From an uncultured Prevotellaceae bacterium (lineage in GTDB: Bacteria > Bacteroidota > Bacteroidia > Bacteroidales > Muribaculaceae), in the NCBI GenBank assembly GCA_945645715.1, contig CALZFJ010000054.1:1-9140 (forward strand): a stretch of 9,140 nt of DNA, written 5' to 3'. Both the position numbers and the translations under genes were made by a program. Shown piece after piece: positions 6,105-9,140 of the stretch. Positions within the stretch are counted from its first letter, which is position 1, and each line of letters begins with the position of its first letter. The notes below the pieces were generated by a model. That model searched no databases and was not told where the DNA came from. It saw only the letters and a list, made by a program, of their open reading frames with translations.

Positions 6105-7904
6105 TTAGGGCACGAGGACCTTGGCGGTGCGGGTGCCGGCTTTCACTATGTAGAAACCGGGTGCTACGGCAACCGTGCACGTGCCGTCGATGTGCTCGGG
6201 TGCAGATATTGAGGAACCGCTCAGTGTGTAGATGGAGGCAGTGAAGCCTTGTGGGACTGTGATGGTGATTGCTCCCGGTGCGGCTGTGACGGCAATATCG
6301 TTCTTGACCGGCTCAACGCCTGAAGGGTCGCTGATGCGCAGCACCCAGTTGTCGCCCACTTGGCGCAAGGTGACATCGACGTTTTCCACCACTTCTTCAT
6401 TCATGGTGATATTGGAGCCGCCAACGGTGGTGGAAACCACATAGTCTTCGTTGAGAACAAGTGGATTGCCGTTGCTGCACATCTCGAAGCAGCCCGACCA
6501 CGAGCGGCGGTCGATAATCTTAAAGCCGCGATTGTCATTGAGCTGGCTGATGCGGTCGAAGTGACGGAAGTAGGATTGAGACTCAGAGTTGTAGAAAAGT
6601 TGCGGAGCATCGGCGGGTTGCCAGCTTCCGAGCACGCTCGAAGCTCCCACCATGTAGAGCGATCCGAGCGGCGACGGGTCTTCGCCCTCGTTCCACTGGC
6701 TATTGAGCCAATCCGCTTTTGCGAGGAGCTTGTTGATGTAGCGGTCGCGGGCATTCGCTATGTCGGCATTGCCATACTCGGGCCAACGCTCAGCATCGCT
6801 CACGGCGGCAGAGGCAATTTTTGAGGTGAAATCGTAGATATATTGCTCTATTGAAGCAAGTTGAGGCATGAAATCCACCCACTTGGCTTTCACGGCATCT
6901 TGGAAAGCCGGGAACTTGGCAATCTCGCCAATCCAATGCTGGTGGAAATTAGAGCCTTCGTAGATGAATTTGTCGCAGCTGCGCCAGAACGAGTTGCCGA
7001 AGTCCCACACCGGACCGAAAATCATCTTTGTGTCGGCACCGCGCTCCTTGTGCCAGTAGCAGCTGCCGTGAAACGACTCTCCATTGTCGGTAACCTCTTG
7101 TGTGATATAGAATTTCACGAGTTCGTCAATGTCGATATAGTTTTGCCATTCGGTCGATGATTTGTCTTCGGTGTAGATGGCTGCATCGGCTTGGGTGACG
7201 AGGTTGAGCAGATAATCGCGCTGCTGAGAGGATAGCACTTCGGGCGACTTGTGTGTGAAGCGCATATATTCGCCATAGCCCCTGTTCTCCTTAATTCCGA
7301 TTTGAGCAGGGTCGTCGTAGTTGTCGATTTCCACGAGCCAGCCGCCGGTGATGGCATCGGCATCGGTCTCCTCATCGGCTTGTTCGGTGATGTTCACGCG
7401 GTCTTTATCCACGCGGATAAGTTCGGTGAGGAAATATAGCCCAATGTAGTCGCCATTTAGCACCACCTCCACGGGTCGCTGAGAGGGAGTCCAGGCAAGG
7501 CCGATTTGTCGGCTCACCTCAAAGCCCACAGCATTGCGCAGGAAGCCAAGGTTGTCGTCGGCATTGGCGAGCAGACCGAAGTGCTTGCTCTTCTTCATTC
7601 CGAGCAGAGGCTGCTTAGAGTCGAGTTTCAGTCGATAGGGCTTTTTCTTGAAGCCGGTCCAGGTGTAGTTGCCGCGCCCCTTGATTTGCATTGGCAGCGG
7701 AGCCTCGGCAGAGCCTATTGAAGTGTAGCCTTCGAGCCCAAGGGCATCGAGATGGTATGTGGCGGTGAGGTAGTCTTCCTTCGATGTGATAGGAGTGCCG
7801 TTTTCGGTGTTGATGTAGAACACGGGCAAAGTTCCTGAAGGAGACACAGCCAGAATAGAAACCGCTGAAAGGGTTGCAACAATAAAAAGAATGAATCGTT
7901 TCAT
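6105..7904 (-). CDS. Secreted CotH-family kinase-like protein with SusE/F-like and T9SS-type C-terminal segments
   Basis: 599-residue protein with a signal peptide (about 1-20). The CotH domain spans about 25-400. It shows RGN (77-79) with KKPYRLKLD (87-95), LLANADDNLGFLRNAVGFEV (111-130), NGDYIGLYFLTELIRVDKDRVNI (from 150), VTDNGESFHGSCYWHKE (271-287) and GPVWDFGNSFW (297-307). CotH proteins have an atypical protein-kinase fold, and spore CotH phosphorylates coat proteins; Asp273 and Asp301 are the likely acidic active-site pair here (inference from motif position). Residues about 415-525 begin LYMVGASSVLGSW and contain FKI, resembling the SusE/SusF starch-binding-like module. Residues about 535-599 (SIYTLSGSSI, then GFYIVKAGTRTAKVLVP) resemble a type A sorting domain of the type IX secretion system, which suggests export to the surface. 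The substrate is unknown. The CotH call is strong, the two C-terminal calls moderate. Confidence 0.87.
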   Translation of the reverse strand: MKRFILFIVATLSAVSILAVSPSGTLPVFYINTENGTPITSKEDYLTATYHLDALGLEGYTSIGSAEAPLPMQIKGRGNYTWTGFKKKPYRLKLDSKQPLLGMKKSKHFGLLANADDNLGFLRNAVGFEVSRQIGLAWTPSQRPVEVVLNGDYIGLYFLTELIRVDKDRVNITEQADEETDADAITGGWLVEIDNYDDPAQIGIKENRGYGEYMRFTHKSPEVLSSQQRDYLLNLVTQADAAIYTEDKSSTEWQNYIDIDELVKFYITQEVTDNGESFHGSCYWHKERGADTKMIFGPVWDFGNSFWRSCDKFIYEGSNFHQHWIGEIAKFPAFQDAVKAKWVDFMPQLASIEQYIYDFTSKIASAAVSDAERWPEYGNADIANARDRYINKLLAKADWLNSQWNEGEDPSPLGSLYMVGASSVLGSWQPADAPQLFYNSESQSYFRHFDRISQLNDNRGFKIIDRRSWSGCFEMCSNGNPLVLNEDYVVSTTVGGSNITMNEEVVENVDVTLRQVGDNWVLRISDPSGVEPVKNDIAVTAAPGAITITVPQGFTASIYTLSGSSISAPEHIDGTCTVAVAPGFYIVKAGTRTAKVLVP

Positions 7905-7938
7905 AATAGGTTCGGGTATTAAAAAGTTGATGTTTCTG

Positions 7939-7970
7939 CAAAGTTAATGAAAATCTTGTTCACAACGAAA
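7939..7970 (-). promoter_or_regulatory. Promoter of the CotH-family gene
   Basis: On the minus strand TTTC (7970-7967) precedes TAACTTTG (7946-7939) by 20 bp. The -7 box is an exact TAnnTTTG match, the -33 box has one mismatch. The predicted start near 7932 leaves about 28 nt before the ATG at 7904. The -33 box context (TTTCG on the minus strand) and spacing are the same as at the porin promoter, so the two genes may be expressed alike. Confidence 0.6.
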
Positions 7971-7980
7971 TCCGGGTCAC

Positions 7981-8008
7981 CAAAAATCTGTATGTAAGTT
8001 GATTTTTG
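7981..8008. repeat. Perfect 8-bp inverted repeat upstream of purB
   Basis: CAAAAATC (7981-7988) and GATTTTTG (8001-8008) are exact reverse complements separated by 12 bases. The right arm touches the rightward -7 box at 8011 and the left arm lies just beyond the -33 box of the CotH promoter. It could be a regulator site between the divergent promoters or chance in AT-rich DNA. Confidence 0.35.
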
Positions 8009-8023
8009 CATAATTTTGCATAA
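8004..8023 (+). repeat. Tandem 10-bp repeat containing a candidate purB promoter -7 box
   Basis: TTTTGCATAA occurs twice with no spacer (8004-8013 and 8014-8023). The junction creates TAATTTTG (8011-8018), an exact TAnnTTTG match on the plus strand. The best -33 candidate is TCTG (7987-7990), 20 bp upstream with one mismatch. Use of this promoter would give purB a leader of about 320 nt. Confidence 0.4.
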
Positions 8024-8177
8024 AACGTGCGAAAACCGATAGGAAATGAGGTAGCAGAATTAAAAATAAGGGCGGGGAACGGCAAGATGTGTATGCCGAT
8101 ATGGTGAAAATGGTGAAATCGTGGAATTTCGGTGCAATTTTTTTTGGAAAAAATGAGGAATTGTGGGGAAAGTGTTG

Positions 8178-8185
8178 TAATTTTG
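8178..8185 (+). promoter_or_regulatory. Candidate main purB promoter (-7 box)
   Basis: TAATTTTG, followed by C and preceded by GTGTTG, fits the extended form (GTnnTAnnTTTGC) seen at strong Bacteroidetes promoters. A run of eight T and six A residues lies upstream at 8138-8153. No TTTG at the normal 19-21 bp distance was found: the nearest TTTG (8143-8146) is 31 bp away and a TTG (8161-8163) is 14 bp away. Transcription would start near 8192 and give a leader of about 155 nt. Confidence 0.45.
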
Positions 8186-8240
8186 CGCTTGTAAAAACAT
8201 ATATGTAGGAAAAAACTTGTATTTGGTAATTTTTCAGGTA

Positions 8241-8300
8241 TATGGAGCCGCTATGATGGCTCGATGAAATAGATATAGAGCCGTAGCTCGGCTAAGATGA
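8241..8300 (+). repeat. Imperfect tandem stem-loop repeat in the purB leader
   Basis: Two 27-nt units (8241-8267 and 8274-8300) share TAT, GAGCCG and GATGA in register, 15 of 27 positions in all. The first unit folds as GAGCC (8245-8249) with GGCTC (8258-8262). The second folds as AGCCG (8279-8283) with CGGCT (8289-8293), or as GAGC (8278-8281) with GCTC (8286-8289). GGCTC of unit one can also pair with GAGCC (8278-8282) of unit two, so alternative folds exist. I do not recognise a known riboswitch class, and no U-tract follows. Confidence 0.45.
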
Positions 8301-8317
8301 TGATAGAGAAATAAATA

Positions 8318-8347
8318 TTTTAGGATTAAATATATTTTTTAGGATTA
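8318..8347 (+). repeat. Direct repeat of an 11-mer abutting the purB start codon
   Basis: TTTTAGGATTA occurs at 8318-8328 and again at 8337-8347; the last A of the second copy is the A of the purB ATG. AGGA in the second copy is only 2 nt from the ATG and in the first 21 nt away, so neither is a well-spaced Shine-Dalgarno sequence. Confidence 0.5.
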
Positions 8348-9140
8348 TGAATTTATGCCCATTAACCGCAGTATCGCCAATCGACGGTCGCTATAGGAGC
8401 AAGGCTGAGGCTCTCGATGGCTATTACTCGGAGTTTGCCCTAATCCGCTACCGCGTGAAGGTGGAAGTGGAATATTTCATTGCGCTTTGCGAGATTCCTT
8501 TGCCACAGCTTGCCGATGTGGATAAGGCGGTGTTTGTATCGCTGCGCGGCATCTATGAGAACTTCAGCATCGCCGATGCTGAGCGCATCAAGGAGATAGA
8601 GAGTGTAACTAATCACGATGTGAAGGCTGTGGAATACTTCCTGAAGGAGAACTTCGACCGCTTGCAGCTTGGAAAGTGGAAGGAGTTTATCCACTTCGGG
8701 CTAACATCGCAGGACATCAACAACACCTCGGTGCCAATGGCAGTGAAGGACTCGATACACGAGGTGTATCTGCCACTGCTCAAGGAGGTGATTGACCTCT
8801 TGAACCGCTATGCCAACGAGTGGCAGGAGATTCCGATGCTTGCCAAGACGCACGGGCAGCCGGCATCGCCCACACGCCTGGGAAAGGAGATTCGCGTGTT
8901 TGCCTATCGCCTTACCGAGCAGGTGAAGCAGCTTGAGCAGGTGCCTGTGAGCGGCAAGTTTGGCGGTGCAACCGGCAACTTCAATGCACACCTCATTGCT
9001 TTCCCGCACATCGACTGGCGCAGTTTTGGCAATGCCTTCTTGAAGGACCGACTGGGAATAGAGCGTGAGCAGTGGACCACCCAGATTTCAAACTACGACA
9101 ATCTTGGCGCACTCTTTGATGCACTGAAGCGCATCAATAC
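8347..9140 (+). CDS. purB: Adenylosuccinate lyase, N-terminal 264 residues (cut by window edge)
   Basis: PurB removes fumarate from SAICAR and from adenylosuccinate, two cytosolic steps of purine nucleotide synthesis. The frame opens MNLCPLTAVSPIDGRYRSKA and stays open to the last base, so the 3' part is missing because of the window, not a mutation. Family sites seen are TNHDVKAVEYFLKE (88-101), HFGLTSQDIN (116-125), the THGQPASP box (168-175) with the conserved His169, and the GKFGGATGNFNAH region (203-215). The family is usually about 450 residues, so roughly 60 percent is present; the flexible signature loop near SSxMPxKxNP lies beyond the edge. The SQDINN and NYNAH-like motifs resemble the E. 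coli PurB branch more than the shorter Bacillus type. The ATG at 8347 is the first in-frame start aligned with the family N-terminus. The leader is long and structured, which suggests regulation at RNA level. Confidence 0.95.
   Translation, partial: MNLCPLTAVSPIDGRYRSKAEALDGYYSEFALIRYRVKVEVEYFIALCEIPLPQLADVDKAVFVSLRGIYENFSIADAERIKEIESVTNHDVKAVEYFLKENFDRLQLGKWKEFIHFGLTSQDINNTSVPMAVKDSIHEVYLPLLKEVIDLLNRYANEWQEIPMLAKTHGQPASPTRLGKEIRVFAYRLTEQVKQLEQVPVSGKFGGATGNFNAHLIAFPHIDWRSFGNAFLKDRLGIEREQWTTQISNYDNLGALFDALKRIN

Larger units (their letters stand above)
7905..8346. other. 442-bp divergent intergenic region between the CotH gene and purB
   Basis: This is the longest stretch without a credible gene. 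From left to right it holds the leftward CotH promoter, an 8-bp inverted repeat (7981-8008), a tandem TTTTGCATAA repeat that contains a rightward -7 box (8004-8023), a tandem ATGGTGAAA repeat (8101-8118), an A/T tract followed by a second rightward -7 box (8178-8185), two stem-loops (8241-8300) and a duplicated 11-mer next to the purB start. A 35-codon frame at 8101-8208 overlaps the promoter and is not called as a gene. Confidence 0.7.

Noticed and set aside
6360..6824. 154-codon plus-strand open frame
   Set aside because: It is antisense to the CotH-family gene, with no start context or recognisable domain.
8101..8208. 35-codon plus-strand frame starting MVKMVKSWNF
   Set aside because: It covers the A/T tract and the exact -7 box at 8178-8185, so it is upstream of the likely transcript; its start arises from a tandem ATGGTGAAA repeat.

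Overview
The window looks like chromosomal DNA of a Bacteroidales bacterium, most likely Muribaculaceae-like (inference). The evidence is a Porin_10-type outer-membrane protein, a CotH-family protein with SusE/SusF-like and T9SS-like C-terminal segments, moderately GC-rich genes separated by AT-rich gaps, no clear Shine-Dalgarno sequences, and several matches to the Bacteroidetes promoter pattern (TTTG at -33, TAnnTTTG at -7). No mobile element, CRISPR array, tRNA or rRNA gene was seen.

Layout: positions 1-152 carry a leftward promoter that fires out of the window and a small inverted repeat. Positions 153-1364 (minus) encode an exported SGNH/GDSL hydrolase with a good promoter, whose -33 box lies in a 7-bp inverted repeat. 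Positions 1619-3064 (plus) encode a complete cardiolipin synthase, transcribed divergently from the hydrolase. Three minus-strand genes follow, in transcription order: a CotH-family protein (7904-6105), a Porin_10 outer-membrane protein (5983-4010) and a membrane-anchored family 3 solute-binding protein (3947-3117). The first two have their own promoters of the same form (TTTC-N20-TAnnTTTG). The third has no visible promoter and sits 62 bp behind the porin, so it is probably cotranscribed with it. A 442-bp divergent intergenic region separates the CotH gene from purB (8347 to the window end, plus, truncated by the edge). This region is the most structured non-coding DNA in the window.

Functionally, most of the window concerns the cell envelope: phospholipid synthesis, an outer-membrane channel, an anchored solute-binding protein, and two exported enzymes that may modify surface polymers or proteins. 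purB is purine housekeeping. No single pathway joins the genes. I found no clear new defence or mobile system. The best leads are the purB leader with its repeated and alternative stem-loops, the domain architecture of the CotH protein, the cysteine-rich orphan binding protein, and the inverted repeat on the hydrolase promoter.
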